In this document: piece after piece, positions 19,240 to 32,756 of the stretch | Position numbering within the stretch: the stretch's first letter is position 1 | Layout of the letters: every line of letters begins with the position of its first letter | IMG/VR virus record: IMGVR_UViG_3300025785_000018 | Location: 1 to 59,957 of that record | Origin: a virus | Direction: 5' to 3' (one strand) | Length of the DNA stretch: 59,957 nucleotides | The notes under the pieces: generated by a model | The model's input: only the letters and a program-made list of their open reading frames with translations | Database searches by the model: none | What the model was told of the DNA's origin: nothing | Translations under genes and position numbers: made by a program

Positions 19240-22063
19240 CGGTTAAAAGGGTTCTTACTGTAACAATTTGCTGTGCAGAAGGAGCAAACGGCTCCATGAC
19301 TTCAACAAAGAGGAAGTCCCCAGAGAATGGGTTTATAGTCCTATTTGTAACAGCTGTAACATCTATTGTAGTAATCGGCACTGTAGGGTTTGGTATCAAT
19401 GCAATACCAGTAACTGGATTAATATCAAAAGGATCTGAGATCAGTGTATCACCCACTTCTATAGAGAAGTCATTGAATACTGATAACAAGATCTGGGTTG
19501 AATTAAAGTCAACCACCCTATACTTCTTATAGTTTGCTGAGCCGTTACTTTCTACTTTATACAACAGCATGTCATGCAATATCTTTGAGACATCAAAACT
19601 ACCAGTGATTAGTACACAACCAGAACCTACAGATCCTGTGAACTTAGGTCCACTGTTTCCTGTATACCCTTGAACATTAGACTGCTGTGATTGTAAGTTT
19701 CTAATCAGACCACACTTACGGTAGTCATTATTGATGATGAATCCTTGGTTAACTTCTGAAGCAAATGAACTATAGAAAGCTAATGTATTTGCATATAGCT
19801 CTTCAACAGCGTTTGAACCGTGACCACCTAATGGTGACATGATTGCTCTTGCTACAGCTCCTGTACCGTTACCTTCAATGATCACGTCTGTCCAAGTATA
19901 TCCAGAACCTACATTTGTCATCTCGATAGCTACTACTTTACCTCCAGAACATACAGCACGTGCTGTAGCACCTGTACCATCACCTTTGATAGTTATTGTG
20001 GCAGAACCATAACCTGTGCCTTGATCTACTACTTTGATGACTTCAATCGTTCCAGGTACAGCGAGTAACTCAACGTTTGCTTGAAGCGTGTTGATATTAC
20101 CAATATTTAGATTAGGCGTTAATACTGCACCAGAACCGGATCCAGATGTGTCTATCACCGTGATGTTAGCTGATGTATACCCTATACCACCATCTAAGAT
20201 AGCATAACCAACGATATTTCCACCAGTACCTAAACTAGCAAAAGCGGTTGCCCTAGAAGCAGATGTTTGTATTACTAACTTATGATCTGCACCAGTACCA
20301 GCTGTTATTGATATGTATGTACCGTTAGTTGCATCAAGAGCTGAAGTTGCTAGTTGGATTGTATTTGTATCAACGACTATGACATAGTAGTTAAATGTAG
20401 AAGTTAAACCTCCAACACCAGTACCACCATTATCGATATACTCTACTTCATCACCAGTATTAAACAGATGACCATCATAAGTTATGGTGTGATTAGTATT
20501 ATTAACTGCAGTCGCTGCATTAAACGTATAAGTTGGGCGATCTATAGTAACGCTAGGAGCAGTGAGGTATCCATTACCAGCTAGAGTTACTCCCACATAT
20601 GTCACTACACCGTTTGATACGTTAGCTATAGCATTAGCTGTAGTACCACTTGGTGGGTCTGAAATAGTTACGTTAGGAGTCTCAACGTATTGTGCACCTT
20701 CATTAGTTAAAGATACAGTGTATAAGCTATCAACCCCTGCACTAATGATTAAGGATATCTCTGCTTCTGTCTTTGTGATATGAGGTGTTATGACTGCATC
20801 AGCACCTATATACTGTATGCTTGCAGTACCATCTGTAATGATGTTACCAGTAGTATCAATAGGAGCTACAGTGCCTGTTGTGCCAGCAGTAGTAACTTCA
20901 TAATAGATACCATTTGAATTTAATATCTCGCCCAGAGTCACTGTAGTTAGTCGACTCCAGTTTGTACTTCCTGATATGGCTTGTGATACAGTGATGGTAG
21001 GAGCAGAGCTATATCCATATCCAGAATCTATTAAGTTAACTTGGCTAACAGATTCAGAAGTGATGACAGCATTGGCCACAGCTGTAGTACCAACATATTG
21101 AAGTTGTGCTGTACCATTATTGACTGTGCCACTTGTATGGATTGGTCCAGCATTACCTAACTGGGTACCAGAAATTACAAGGTAAAAGTTTGTACGGTTA
21201 GTAGCTGGGTTTGTGTATGCTACGTAGCTTCCAGTATTAAGGTTAAAGTATGCAGACCATTCAATATAGTTTGTGATAGGAGGAGATACCGTAAGCGTGA
21301 TAGTAGAATAACCATAACCAGGGTTTTGTATGATTAACGAGTCGATAGTATATGGGTTTGCTTCTAAGTAACCATCACCGCTGATGACAGCAGAAGTAGT
21401 GCCTTGATTATATCCATAACCACCATTGACGATGTTGATGTTATTGATAGTACCATTAGAATAGAACTGGTTAGTTAAAGCTGTAGATACTGGCATCCAA
21501 GTAGAGGATAAGAACCTATTCCTTAATGACACAGGGATGGTATACATGAACTTCCACTTATAACCATCAGCTGTAGTAAATATGTTTTGCGTTGTACCTA
21601 TAGGCATATAGGTTGATTTTGCATTGTAGTTGTTATCAATACACTTGTATACGTTATAGTCAGTTGTTAATACATAGAAGTTAGCTGTATCTAAACCACC
21701 TGCACCAGAGTATGCTGGACCGTATCCATAACCTTCTGTTGGGTTGATAGCATCATCATACATATCATATACTGTATCACTAACCCAATCAATACGACGG
21801 ATAACTAATGATACATCACCAGATGTGATCTTCTTAGCAGTTAGTATATCTCGACGTACGTGTAGTTCATACCTAAAGTTGTCTTGTGGTGCACCTGGAT
21901 AATCACCATCAGATGAAGGGATGAAAGGGCTTAAGAAGTCCTGCCATGTATTCTCTTTACCAATCCAATGATAATAACTTGATGTGTTAGATACCACCTC
22001 ATTATAGACAGCTTGTGCTATAGTGGTCTTAAAGATTGGCTTGAATATTGAGTATGAGATCAT
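19235..22063 (-). CDS. 8: Baseplate wedge gp8-like protein
   Basis: 942 residues, far longer than T4 gp8 (about 330). The N-terminus has the gp8-type core (YYHWIGKENTWQD, GAPQDNFRYELHVRRDI, RIDWVSDTVYDMYDD, NVYKCIDNNYNAKST, YKWKFMYTIPVSLRNRF). The middle is a series of beta repeats with a GYGY signature (VNGGYGYNQGT, NPGYGYSTIT, DSGYGYSSAPTI). An inserted module (about 500-590, FNAATAVNNTNHTITYDGH to HKLVIQTSASRA) has a close relative in the next gene upstream. The end (FIINNDYRKCGLIRNLQ) is again gp8-like. Role: baseplate wedge. Confidence 0.75.
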   Translation of the reverse strand: MISYSIFKPIFKTTIAQAVYNEVVSNTSSYYHWIGKENTWQDFLSPFIPSSDGDYPGAPQDNFRYELHVRRDILTAKKITSGDVSLVIRRIDWVSDTVYDMYDDAINPTEGYGYGPAYSGAGGLDTANFYVLTTDYNVYKCIDNNYNAKSTYMPIGTTQNIFTTADGYKWKFMYTIPVSLRNRFLSSTWMPVSTALTNQFYSNGTINNINIVNGGYGYNQGTTSAVISGDGYLEANPYTIDSLIIQNPGYGYSTITLTVSPPITNYIEWSAYFNLNTGSYVAYTNPATNRTNFYLVISGTQLGNAGPIHTSGTVNNGTAQLQYVGTTAVANAVITSESVSQVNLIDSGYGYSSAPTITVSQAISGSTNWSRLTTVTLGEILNSNGIYYEVTTAGTTGTVAPIDTTGNIITDGTASIQYIGADAVITPHITKTEAEISLIISAGVDSLYTVSLTNEGAQYVETPNVTISDPPSGTTANAIANVSNGVVTYVGVTLAGNGYLTAPSVTIDRPTYTFNAATAVNNTNHTITYDGHLFNTGDEVEYIDNGGTGVGGLTSTFNYYVIVVDTNTIQLATSALDATNGTYISITAGTGADHKLVIQTSASRATAFASLGTGGNIVGYAILDGGIGYTSANITVIDTSGSGSGAVLTPNLNIGNINTLQANVELLAVPGTIEVIKVVDQGTGYGSATITIKGDGTGATARAVCSGGKVVAIEMTNVGSGYTWTDVIIEGNGTGAVARAIMSPLGGHGSNAVEELYANTLAFYSSFASEVNQGFIINNDYRKCGLIRNLQSQQSNVQGYTGNSGPKFTGSVGSGCVLITGSFDVSKILHDMLLYKVESNGSANYKKYRVVDFNSTQILLSVFNDFSIEVGDTLISDPFDINPVTGIALIPNPTVPITTIDVTAVTNRTINPFSGDFLFVEVMEPFAPSAQQIVTVRTLLTV

Positions 22064-22066
22064 TTA

Positions 22067-22774
22067 TTATCCTACAGAAACTACCCATTGAATCGCGATG
22101 GTTTCAGATGATGATTTAGAGATTACTGGGAATGTTGTCCTTGCAAGCATATAACCATGCCTAATAGTGTGGTTGATTCCAGAACCAGGAGTTATAGTTA
22201 ATGCTGTGTTTGATCCAGCATGGGCATAAGTGTCAGCTAACTTGATATTATCACCATCTACTTTGATTACATAGTAGATGCCGCCTTCTGATAGTCCACC
22301 TATAGCGGTACCACCGCCTGCAGAGTATGCGATCTGATCACCAGTATTTAAACCATGGCTCGATATGGTGATCTCATTGTTTGAACCACCCACTGCTGTA
22401 GCAGCATTGAATGTTAATAACGTTGAAGAAGATTCATTGAATATACCAGCTTCTGTGATTGAACCTATACCTACACCATTACCAAAAGTAGCAGTAAACA
22501 CTGCGCTTGTACCTGAAACTGTAGCAGTAGATAAGCTAACTCGTGCTAGCTCATTGAATAGTTGGATCTGTGTAGAGTCAGCTGTAGTGGAGCTTGAACC
22601 GATAGCCATATAGTTCATCACGTCAAGCGTGTTACTGGCTAACCTTGATGCTATGAAGTTTTTACCCAACGTCACTATAAGGTTATTAAACTCTTCTGAA
22701 TAGATTAGTTCTTTATTTTCATTGTATTTTTGTATCAACAACTTACCAGTTAATACAACGCTGTCTTTTAACAT
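22067..22774 (-). CDS. Baseplate/fibre structural protein with inserted module
   Basis: 235 residues. Core: LIVTLGKNFIASRLASN, MNYMAIGSSSTTAD, LFNELARVSLS, GSITEAGIFN and the end FPVISKSSSETIAIQW, a set common in phage tail proteins. A roughly 85-residue insert (FNAATAVGGSNNEITISSHG to INHTIRH) interrupts it and resembles one in the gp8-like protein. It sits between the gp7-position protein and gp8, with three bases to gp8. Precise function unknown. Confidence 0.65.
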   Translation of the reverse strand: MLKDSVVLTGKLLIQKYNENKELIYSEEFNNLIVTLGKNFIASRLASNTLDVMNYMAIGSSSTTADSTQIQLFNELARVSLSTATVSGTSAVFTATFGNGVGIGSITEAGIFNESSSTLLTFNAATAVGGSNNEITISSHGLNTGDQIAYSAGGGTAIGGLSEGGIYYVIKVDGDNIKLADTYAHAGSNTALTITPGSGINHTIRHGYMLARTTFPVISKSSSETIAIQWVVSVG

Positions 22775-22790
22775 TTAGTGCTCCTTTATT

Positions 22791-24260
22791 CTATCCAGTA
22801 AACGTATGTGTCTCTGGAGGATTATAGTGTTCTGATGGGTCCATGTATACTTGTGAATCGTATGGATCAATACCGATTAGACCACTACCAGTACCAGGTG
22901 TTAGATAGTCTGTTATCGTAGGTATATTTATAGTGGTAAATGTAGCTTGTGATATCCATTGACCTACTTCATTTGTAGCCCCAACTATTGGTCCATAAGT
23001 ATTTTGTATCTGGAACTCTCCAAACAAGGCAGTACCTGCTGGATGTAGGTAAGACTTAAGTATGTTTATGTAGTCACTTAGTCTTTCGTTTACTGTTACT
23101 ATGTATGAGTACTTTTGATACTTATAGCTGTCTTGGATGACTATATCATCATCAAGGAACCCGTTATTGGAACTGTAGTAGCCTTGGTATTTTGCTACAG
23201 CTCCTATAGTAAAACCAATCAATAAGTAGTTAGGAGCTACTGTCTTACTAGTGTTAGCTTCTTGATAGAACTGCTGTAGTATTTCGCCCACATATGTAGG
23301 GTCTTGATAATCAGTCTCATCATAGTTAGGGTTAATGATATAACCATAGTCAGCAAATTGGTTTATGATACTATCATTGTTCAAGCTGTATTGGGTAGTT
23401 CCATCTTTGTCTATCTGTAACGTGGATGGTGTAGATATGGCTTGGTTTGACTGTAATAAGTAAAAGTCAGTGGTATACCCGCAACCAAACTCAATGTTTG
23501 TTACAGCAGTTACCCCTCCCACATTATTGACGGCTGTCACCTTAAGCTTTTGTGTTATGATAGAACCATTTGATATCGTATTACCAACTATCAAGTCACC
23601 TACCCTGAACCCGTTACCAGGATTTGCTATGTAGTATGATACGGTAGTTGGGATTATCTTACCGGTTACACCTGTGAAGGTAACAGTATAGCCAGTCTTT
23701 ATATCACCATAGTAGTTTCTATCAATAAAGATCTCATAGATGTTATCTCTCACATAGTTTACACGTACTACTATGACCTTTATGATTTGGTTTGGGCCGT
23801 TGATATCGATCCTATTTCCAGGAAGTGTATTGATATCAGCAGTAGATCCTGTAGTATCAACGAAGATTGATATGTCTTGTTGCCATTGACCGCTTGATGG
23901 GATCAATACTGATTTCCATGGGTATGATACATCAGCTGTCTTATTATATAAGATCTTAAATAAGAACTTGTATGCTTCTTCAACACCCTTCTTAGTGAAT
24001 AACTCTTTAGCTTTCCTTAAGAATAGCCTTTGATCGATGTATGGGTATGTTGTGCCATAGATATCAAGTTCGTTCTTAAAGTACTGTATGAAAGAATCTA
24101 ACGTCTCGTCGATGTCTCTTAAGCTTTGGATATCTTTATACTCATACTCATCTTGATAAGCATAGTAAGCTTCTATAAACTCTACGAATAAAGGGTACTG
24201 AGACCTGATAAATTCAGGTATCTGTTTAGTGACCGCAGTATGTAGAGGTATGTTTGACAT
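22791..24260 (-). CDS. Baseplate wedge protein at the gp7 position
   Basis: 489 residues. N-terminus TKQIPEFIRSQYPLFVEFIE, then FLRKAKELFTKKGVEEAYKF and LFKILYNKTADVSYPW, a signature of the baseplate protein located between gp6 and gp8 in cyanophage-type T4-like phages. Near the C-terminus YSYIVTVNERLSDYINILKS and YLHPAGTALFGEF are also typical. T4 has gp7 at this place but is twice as long, so homology to gp7 is not claimed. Its start codon overlaps gp6's stop position by one base. Confidence 0.7.
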   Translation of the reverse strand: MSNIPLHTAVTKQIPEFIRSQYPLFVEFIEAYYAYQDEYEYKDIQSLRDIDETLDSFIQYFKNELDIYGTTYPYIDQRLFLRKAKELFTKKGVEEAYKFLFKILYNKTADVSYPWKSVLIPSSGQWQQDISIFVDTTGSTADINTLPGNRIDINGPNQIIKVIVVRVNYVRDNIYEIFIDRNYYGDIKTGYTVTFTGVTGKIIPTTVSYYIANPGNGFRVGDLIVGNTISNGSIITQKLKVTAVNNVGGVTAVTNIEFGCGYTTDFYLLQSNQAISTPSTLQIDKDGTTQYSLNNDSIINQFADYGYIINPNYDETDYQDPTYVGEILQQFYQEANTSKTVAPNYLLIGFTIGAVAKYQGYYSSNNGFLDDDIVIQDSYKYQKYSYIVTVNERLSDYINILKSYLHPAGTALFGEFQIQNTYGPIVGATNEVGQWISQATFTTINIPTITDYLTPGTGSGLIGIDPYDSQVYMDPSEHYNPPETHTFTG

Positions 24261-26107
24261 TAGTTATAGCTTGATGTGAATACGAAGTTAGAACCACCTG
24301 ATGAGTTACCAACTGATGGCTTATCAATCACCACGTTAACGTTGATGTTAGCCGTTGGTATAGTAACTAGTTGGTTACGGACAGACACCACGTCATTTGA
24401 TTGAGGTTTGATGTTTAATAAGAATAACCCACCAGCTTGACTTAGATCGATGCCTGTGATCTCAAGGTCCGACATGATGATGTCACCATTACTATAGTTG
24501 ACTGAACCAAAAGTACGTACGTACGTCTTCACGTCTCCATTATAGTAGAACATCCTTAGCTGCCCAGTCGTACCACTTCCTGGCAAGTCTTCTATGTACA
24601 TCTTGTTAGTGTTATTAGGGATATAGAAAGCTGTTGATAGGATAGATTGTTCTGCAACACCTGCATTATAGATCGGGTTACCAAGGTTGATGGTATAAGT
24701 TGCAGTAGTGTTATACTGTACAGCAACTTCCCTTTGTAGCTTAATAGTAGTGATGTTAGATACGATCGATGGCTCTGTCGCGTCTATCTGTGATGATAAG
24801 TTTGAGAACCTAAAGATACCAGTAAATGATTCAAGGTTCTTAGTATTATAAGCTTGGATAGTTTGAGATACCAATGTCTTGATATCACTGCTTTGTAGAG
24901 ATGTTAAGTTAGGGTTATAGTATACTGTAGTGTTTACCTCAAGGTTGATGTACTCCGGATCAACGATGACCGGTGTTATGGATACTACGTTTAATGGCGC
25001 TAGCAATTCATTGATGATGTATGTCTTATCAGTCTCAGTTAAGTATTGTGATGACTTTGGTTGGATAGATAAGAATACTTGACCATACACTGGAGGGACA
25101 TTACTCTCTCCTCCCCATACGTTGACTGACTGGGCGTTTGAGTAGTTATTGAGGATGATGGTTTGATAATCGTTTGCAGTTACAGCTCTATTCTGTGTAT
25201 TGAATGCTCTTGGTGCATTGAACCTAATTGATTCGATCGGCTCAACGTCTGAACCACCTTCTGCAGGTGTGAGTGTAGTTACAGCTACTGATCCACCCAA
25301 TAGTGTTGGACCAGTGTATAAGAATATGTTTGCACCGTTTGGAGCATCAAGGTGTGTTATCATGTAGTTGATGTTAACTACGTTGCCGTTTGATAGTGCT
25401 TTACCTATGACTCCGTTACCAAACTCTATCTCATACTGTTGTCCTTGTATCTCTTTTACAAAGTATACTGCTGATTCACCGTTTAAGTTTGTTATGTTCT
25501 CTTCGTTTATGAAGGAAGTAAACACTGATGAAGTAGAGTTATCTTGTACACGCACGTTTAATGTAGATAAGTCAACTGGATTATTAGGTATGATGTATTG
25601 TACACCATCCGCTACAGTATAGCTATAGTTTAAATTTACACCTTCTGTTAACTTAACATTTGTAAAAGTATATGTAGACCCACTCAATGATGCTTGGATA
25701 GCTTCCATGTTATAGAAAGTATAAGTAGTGCCGTTTACGTTTGATGTAAATGAGCTCATCGCTGGGATGATAAGGGTTGCTGGTGTAGTAGTAGTTGCAG
25801 ACACAGTGATGTTGACTGTTGCTGTCGCGCATCTTGCAGAGTAAGGTACGTAACCGATCTCCTTAGCTCGTGATACAACAGATGCCCTCTTACTTGCAGA
25901 GTCAAGGAACGATTCGTTTACAGCAAGATTAGTGTATAAGCCGTTGTAGTGTGTATTGTAGGCAAGGATGTCTAGTAGTACTGATAAGCCAGAACCATTG
26001 AAGTTATAGTCAGAAAACGTGCTTTGACCTTGTAAGTATGTTTGGATGTTAGCCTTGATCTTGTCAAAGTCTAATTCAGATACTGATATGTTGTTATTTG
26101 CTGGCAT
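24260..26107 (-). CDS. 6: Baseplate wedge gp6 (baseplate J-like)
   Basis: 615 residues, close to T4 gp6 (660). Signature sequences: SGLSVLLDILAYNTHYNGLY, NLAVNESFLDSASKRASVVS, AKEIGYVPYSARCA, then AFNTQNRAVTANDYQTIIL, which are diagnostic for the gp6/baseplate-J family. gp6 dimers form the inner iris of the wedge around the hub. It overlaps gp25 by one base at its start and the gp7-position gene at its end, forming a tight gp25-gp6-gp7-like-gp8 block. Confidence 0.9.
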   Translation of the reverse strand: MPANNNISVSELDFDKIKANIQTYLQGQSTFSDYNFNGSGLSVLLDILAYNTHYNGLYTNLAVNESFLDSASKRASVVSRAKEIGYVPYSARCATATVNITVSATTTTPATLIIPAMSSFTSNVNGTTYTFYNMEAIQASLSGSTYTFTNVKLTEGVNLNYSYTVADGVQYIIPNNPVDLSTLNVRVQDNSTSSVFTSFINEENITNLNGESAVYFVKEIQGQQYEIEFGNGVIGKALSNGNVVNINYMITHLDAPNGANIFLYTGPTLLGGSVAVTTLTPAEGGSDVEPIESIRFNAPRAFNTQNRAVTANDYQTIILNNYSNAQSVNVWGGESNVPPVYGQVFLSIQPKSSQYLTETDKTYIINELLAPLNVVSITPVIVDPEYINLEVNTTVYYNPNLTSLQSSDIKTLVSQTIQAYNTKNLESFTGIFRFSNLSSQIDATEPSIVSNITTIKLQREVAVQYNTTATYTINLGNPIYNAGVAEQSILSTAFYIPNNTNKMYIEDLPGSGTTGQLRMFYYNGDVKTYVRTFGSVNYSNGDIIMSDLEITGIDLSQAGGLFLLNIKPQSNDVVSVRNQLVTIPTANINVNVVIDKPSVGNSSGGSNFVFTSSYN

Positions 26108-26499
26108 TATCGGCTTCTCGTTAAAATGATATCTACAGCTATCGGTGTAGATGTGTTTACAATAGTAAATGTTACTGACACATAGACTTCATTATTATCT
26201 GGTGAGAGTGTGACTAGTACATCTATCAAGTTAACTCTTGGTTCAAAGTTGATGATGACGTCTTGTATAGCTCTCTTAAGTAATACGTTGAGCATCGGTG
26301 TTGCTGGCTCAAATAATAAACCTCTTACCTGTGATCCAATCTCTGAATGGAATGGCCTCTCATAGTTTTGTGTAAGCACTAGGTTCTTTACAGAAGCCTT
26401 GATGTCTTCTGCATCATACTTGATATTAACATCATGCGTGACAGGGTGCATCGCGAACGATAAGTCTATATCAGAGAATGTCCTTGTATTACGTGCCAT
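26107..26499 (-). CDS. 25: Baseplate wedge gp25
   Basis: 130 residues (T4 gp25 is 132). Shows the GPW/gp25 pattern: PVTHDVNIKYDAEDIKASVK, LVLTQNYERPFHSEIGSQVR, then LFEPATPML with a following PRVN. gp25 joins wedge to sheath and primes sheath assembly. A CATAAATA late-promoter-like octamer ends four bases before the ATG; no Shine-Dalgarno sequence is visible there. Confidence 0.9.
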   Translation of the reverse strand: MARNTRTFSDIDLSFAMHPVTHDVNIKYDAEDIKASVKNLVLTQNYERPFHSEIGSQVRGLLFEPATPMLNVLLKRAIQDVIINFEPRVNLIDVLVTLSPDNNEVYVSVTFTIVNTSTPIAVDIILTRSR

Positions 26500-26503
26500 T
26501 TAT

Positions 26504-26511
26504 TATTTATG
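26504..26511 (-). promoter_or_regulatory. Late-promoter-like octamer CATAAATA before gp25
   Basis: One mismatch from TATAAATA on the minus strand, ending four bases before the gp25 ATG at 26499. Position 1 is the most tolerated mismatch in T4-type late promoters. Confidence 0.4.
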
Positions 26512-26512
26512 C

Positions 26513-26797
26513 CTATCCAAAGAATACGTTTTGTGAGCCTTGTGCTACTACAGACCCACAATCTATCGGGTCACCTATACGCATAGCAGCTCTTCCATTA
26601 ATGAATACTTTACTTGATCCTTCTTGTCCTCTCCCATCATGACATATGATGGTACAACAATGTGTTTCCCATAGATCACCTACACGTGCAATACCTACAC
26701 CGTTTGCAAACACGTTGCTAGATCCTTCCATCACAGTACGTGGTGGGAAACAACCATGTCCTGAACAAACATCACCAATCCTAGTTCCAGCTGCCAT
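26513..26797 (-). CDS. PAAR-motif spike tip protein
   Basis: 94 residues. Two PAAR-type repeats: GTRIGDVCSGHGCFPPRTVM and NVFANGVGIARVGD, then SSKVFINGRAAMRIGD and NVFFG. Cys/His residues (C10, H13, C15, H47, C48, H53) can bind the tip metal ion. PAAR proteins cap the gp5 spike (T4 gp5.4). Its ATG overlaps the stop of the upstream collagen-like gene by one base. Confidence 0.9.
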   Translation of the reverse strand: MAAGTRIGDVCSGHGCFPPRTVMEGSSNVFANGVGIARVGDLWETHCCTIICHDGRGQEGSSKVFINGRAAMRIGDPIDCGSVVAQGSQNVFFG

Positions 26798-28131
26798 TAT
26801 GCAATAGTACCATAAGAAGTAACACTTTGTACAGTAGTGAGGTTACCGTTTGAATCAAGCATAGCTACATGTACACCAGTAGTTCCAGTTAAGTACATGA
26901 ATATTAGTTGTCCACTTGCACCTTGTAATACAGTCCAATTTGTTGTTCCGAATCCTGGTCCTGTTGGTCCTGATGCACCACCCGTTGGACCTTGAATACC
27001 TGTAGCTCCTGTTAAACCCGATGCACCTTGAGTTCCTGTAGCACCTGTAGCACCTGTTTTACCTGTGGATCCGCTTGCACCTGATGCACCACCAGTTGGA
27101 CCTTGAATACCTGTTGCACCAGGCAAACCTGTAGATCCACTCGAACCTTGAGTTCCTGTAGCACCGCTTGCACCTATTGGTCCTGTTGAACCAGTAGCTC
27201 CTCTACCAGTCGCACCTATTGGTCCTGTTGCACCTGGAATGTTTGATACACCCGCTGGACCTGTAGATCCTGTCGGACCAGTAGCACCTGATGCACCGCT
27301 TGCACCCTGTGGACCTGATGCACCACCTGTATCTCCTTGCGGGCCTGTTGCTCCTGTATAACCTGTCGCTCCTGTCGCACCAGTATAACCTGTTGCACCT
27401 GTCGAACCAACAGGTCCTGATGCACCACCAGTTGGACCTTGAATACCTGTTGCGCCAGGCAAACCTGTCGCTCCACTTGCACCAGTAACACCTGTTGCAC
27501 CTGTATATCCTGTAGCACCGCTTGCACCTTGATAACCTGTAGCACCTGTAGCACCAACACCGCTTGCACCTTGTGGACCTGTAGATCCTGTTGAACCTGG
27601 TAACCCTGCACCTGTAGCGCCAACACCGCTTGCACCTTGTGGACCCGTAGATCCTGTAGCGCCCGTTAATCCTGCACCTGTCGCACCTGTCGAACCTGTT
27701 AAGCCCGTCGATCCGCTCGAACCTTGGATACCTGTGGCACCTGTCGAACCTGTTAAACCTGTTGAACCACTCGCACCTTGATAACCCGTCGCTCCTGTAG
27801 TTCCAGTATAACCTGTGGCACCTTGTGGACCAGTTGCACCTTGTGGACCTGTAACGTTACCTACGTCAACCCATGATGCACCTTGCCAAACCCATAAGTG
27901 ACCAGTATTAGTCGTGATGTATCCATCACCTATTGTATTTCCAGTGAGTGGTAGTAATGATGAGTTAGCAACAGAACCTTTAATCGTTACTGATTGACCG
28001 ATAGGACCTTGTGCACCTGTTGCACCTGGAGTTCCTGTAGCTCCTGTGTATCCTGTGGCTCCAGTAGAACCTGTAGAACCTATCGGTCCTTGTATCGTTC
28101 CTGAAGCTAGTTGTTGTAGAGTTATCGTCAT
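26797..28131 (-). CDS. Collagen-like fibre protein
   Basis: 444 residues. Short head ([16 protein letters not shown]), an early globular segment (about 45-95: [34 protein letters not shown]) that matches the small domain often inserted in phage collagen-like tail proteins, then about 280 residues of G-X-Y triplets, and a short C-terminal end ([20 protein letters not shown]). Some triplet blocks ([11 protein letters not shown]) recur. Inferred tail-fibre component; the gene lies between the Gly-rich fibre and the PAAR tip. Confidence 0.8.
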   Translation of the reverse strand: MTITLQQLASGTIQGPIGSTGSTGATGYTGATGTPGATGAQGPIGQSVTIKGSVANSSLLPLTGNTIGDGYITTNTGHLWVWQGASWVDVGNVTGPQGATGPQGATGYTGTTGATGYQGASGSTGLTGSTGATGIQGSSGSTGLTGSTGATGAGLTGATGSTGPQGASGVGATGAGLPGSTGSTGPQGASGVGATGATGYQGASGATGYTGATGVTGASGATGLPGATGIQGPTGGASGPVGSTGATGYTGATGATGYTGATGPQGDTGGASGPQGASGASGATGPTGSTGPAGVSNIPGATGPIGATGRGATGSTGPIGASGATGTQGSSGSTGLPGATGIQGPTGGASGASGSTGKTGATGATGTQGASGLTGATGIQGPTGGASGPTGPGFGTTNWTVLQGASGQLIFMYLTGTTGVHVAMLDSNGNLTTVQSVTSYGTIA

Positions 28132-28140
28132 TTATTTTCC

Positions 28141-29763
28141 CTATACATACTCATAGATGATTACTATACCTGAACCACCTTGTCCGCCCGTTTGATATCC
28201 TGGAGTTCCAGCTCCACCACCTCCACCACCGCCTGCAGAACCAGGCCCAGCGTTTCCACCACCGTGTCCACCACCAAACCCGCTTCCAGATCCGAGGTAA
28301 CCAGCACCGCCTTCACCACCACCTGTAGTAGAGTATATACCACCGCCACCTGCAGAGCCACCTGATCCAATCAAGTTAACGTCACCGCCTGTCGCAGTAC
28401 CACCAGCACCACCCGCGTTTGTTCCTGCACCGCTGTTACCGTTTGATCCACCTGTACATGTTAGGAAACTACCAAACGTTGTCGTACCAGCTGGTCCACC
28501 CACAGTTATAGCAGTGATAGTAGATAGCACGTTTGACATGATCTTCTTGATCGCCATACCACCTCCACCTCCACCACCTCCACCATAGTATGCGGATCCT
28601 GCTGTGGTACCGTTTCCACCATTACCGCCTCCACCTACAGTGTGTACTACGATATAACCTGGGTTATTAACCGTCTTATCATATCCTGTTGCACCAGCAG
28701 TATTGAATGATGTTATACCTATTAAGATACCACTTAAACCTTGTGGGCCTGTCGCTCCACTTGCTCCTGTAATCCCTGTTGCACCCGTATAACCAGTCGC
28801 TCCTGTAGCTCCTGTAAACCCTGTTGCACCTGATGCACCGTCAATACCTTGTGGACCTGTAGAACCTTGTGGTCCTGTTGCTCCTTGATAACCAGTAGCA
28901 CCACTTGCACCTGTGTCTCCTTGAAGACCACTTGCACCTATAGGACCTGTTGCTCCTGTATAACCAGTAGCTCCGCTTGCTCCATCTATACCAGTGGCAC
29001 CGCTCGCGCCTTGGTATCCTGTAGCACCTGTATAACCTGTTGCACCTGTATATCCTGTCGCTCCAGTAGAACCATCATATCCACTAGCACCTGTTAACCC
29101 GGTAGAACCGCTTGCTCCTTGATAACCAGTGGCACCTTGTGGACCTGTAGCTCCTGTGTAACCTGTCGCACCCGTTGCTCCACTATATCCTGTAGCACCT
29201 GTTGAACCCGTATAACCTGTCGCACCTGTTGCACCAAACCCTGTAGCACCTGTCGCTCCTGGACCACCCGTTGCACCTGTTGCACCAGAAGGACCAACTG
29301 TTGATACTACTAACCATTGTGAACCGTCAAAGGTAAAGTATACTAGCACTCTAGCTATGTTGATGAGTAAGTCGTCATCATACCCATCGATGTTATGTCC
29401 ATTACGTAGTATGGTTAATGGGTTTTGTTGCCAATTACCACCATCTTGTAATAGTATTGACATACCAGTCGTTGGTGTTGCTGGTAGTGTTATGCTAAAA
29501 GAACCACCGCTTGTATCAGCTATGATCTGGTCATACGCATACAAGGATGGGTCTAATACGATTGAATTCGTAACCCTCTGCCAATGTAGACCTGGTTGTA
29601 CCCAACTCCTTGTACCATCAACGTTTGATGCTAGTACATAGCCGCTGTACGCTGGTAGTCCTAAGTTAGGTTCTGCTTCTGATAGTTGTAAAAACTCATA
29701 CCTGTCTGGTGATACACCAGATGGCGGTATGACTTTAACTTTACCAGATAATATTCTAGCCAT
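28141..29763 (-). CDS. Collagen-like fibre with glycine-rich C-terminal domain
   Basis: 540 residues. N-terminal globular part (1-155: [40 protein letters not shown]) then G-X-Y repeats to about 350. The C-terminal 180 residues are glycine-rich ([38 protein letters not shown]) and end [15 protein letters not shown]. This Gly-rich end resembles the gp38-type or Gly_rich phage adhesin tips, made of polyglycine-II-like helices. Inferred receptor-binding tip. Confidence 0.8.
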   Translation of the reverse strand: MARILSGKVKVIPPSGVSPDRYEFLQLSEAEPNLGLPAYSGYVLASNVDGTRSWVQPGLHWQRVTNSIVLDPSLYAYDQIIADTSGGSFSITLPATPTTGMSILLQDGGNWQQNPLTILRNGHNIDGYDDDLLINIARVLVYFTFDGSQWLVVSTVGPSGATGATGGPGATGATGFGATGATGYTGSTGATGYSGATGATGYTGATGPQGATGYQGASGSTGLTGASGYDGSTGATGYTGATGYTGATGYQGASGATGIDGASGATGYTGATGPIGASGLQGDTGASGATGYQGATGPQGSTGPQGIDGASGATGFTGATGATGYTGATGITGASGATGPQGLSGILIGITSFNTAGATGYDKTVNNPGYIVVHTVGGGGNGGNGTTAGSAYYGGGGGGGGGMAIKKIMSNVLSTITAITVGGPAGTTTFGSFLTCTGGSNGNSGAGTNAGGAGGTATGGDVNLIGSGGSAGGGGIYSTTGGGEGGAGYLGSGSGFGGGHGGGNAGPGSAGGGGGGGAGTPGYQTGGQGGSGIVIIYEYV

Positions 29764-30087
29764 TTACTGATTCCAAGATACTTAATGTTATTTTAAATTT
29801 ACTGTTATCACTCGCTGATACTGATATTGAGTGACCGGTTTCAAGTACTAGTTTACCCGTAATTGCAGAAGCTGAATCATTGCCAGGTATAAGAAAGTCT
29901 TTGATAAGCTCTGTAGTAGTTGAATTAAATTGATGTGTAAACGTTACTGTGCCAGAAGTACCAGAGACGTTAGCTATCTGCGCCATCAATATGATAGATG
30001 ATTTACCAGCTGGTGCAGTATAGATGACTGTATCAGCTGTGGTTATTTCTGCTGTCGTGGTTTTAAATACGTTTAATGCTATAGCCA

Positions 30088-30088
<1 letters not shown>
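29756..30088 (-). CDS. Small beta-rich structural protein
   Basis: 110 residues ([64 protein letters not shown]). The pattern, a beta-sandwich with PAGKxxxIL and xSxSAxxGKLVLxxG, occurs in small fibre-associated proteins of cyanophage-type phages. It overlaps the following gene by eight bases and the preceding one by one base. Function unknown. Confidence 0.65.
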
Positions 30089-32752
<2,664 letters not shown>

Positions 32753-32756
<4 letters not shown>

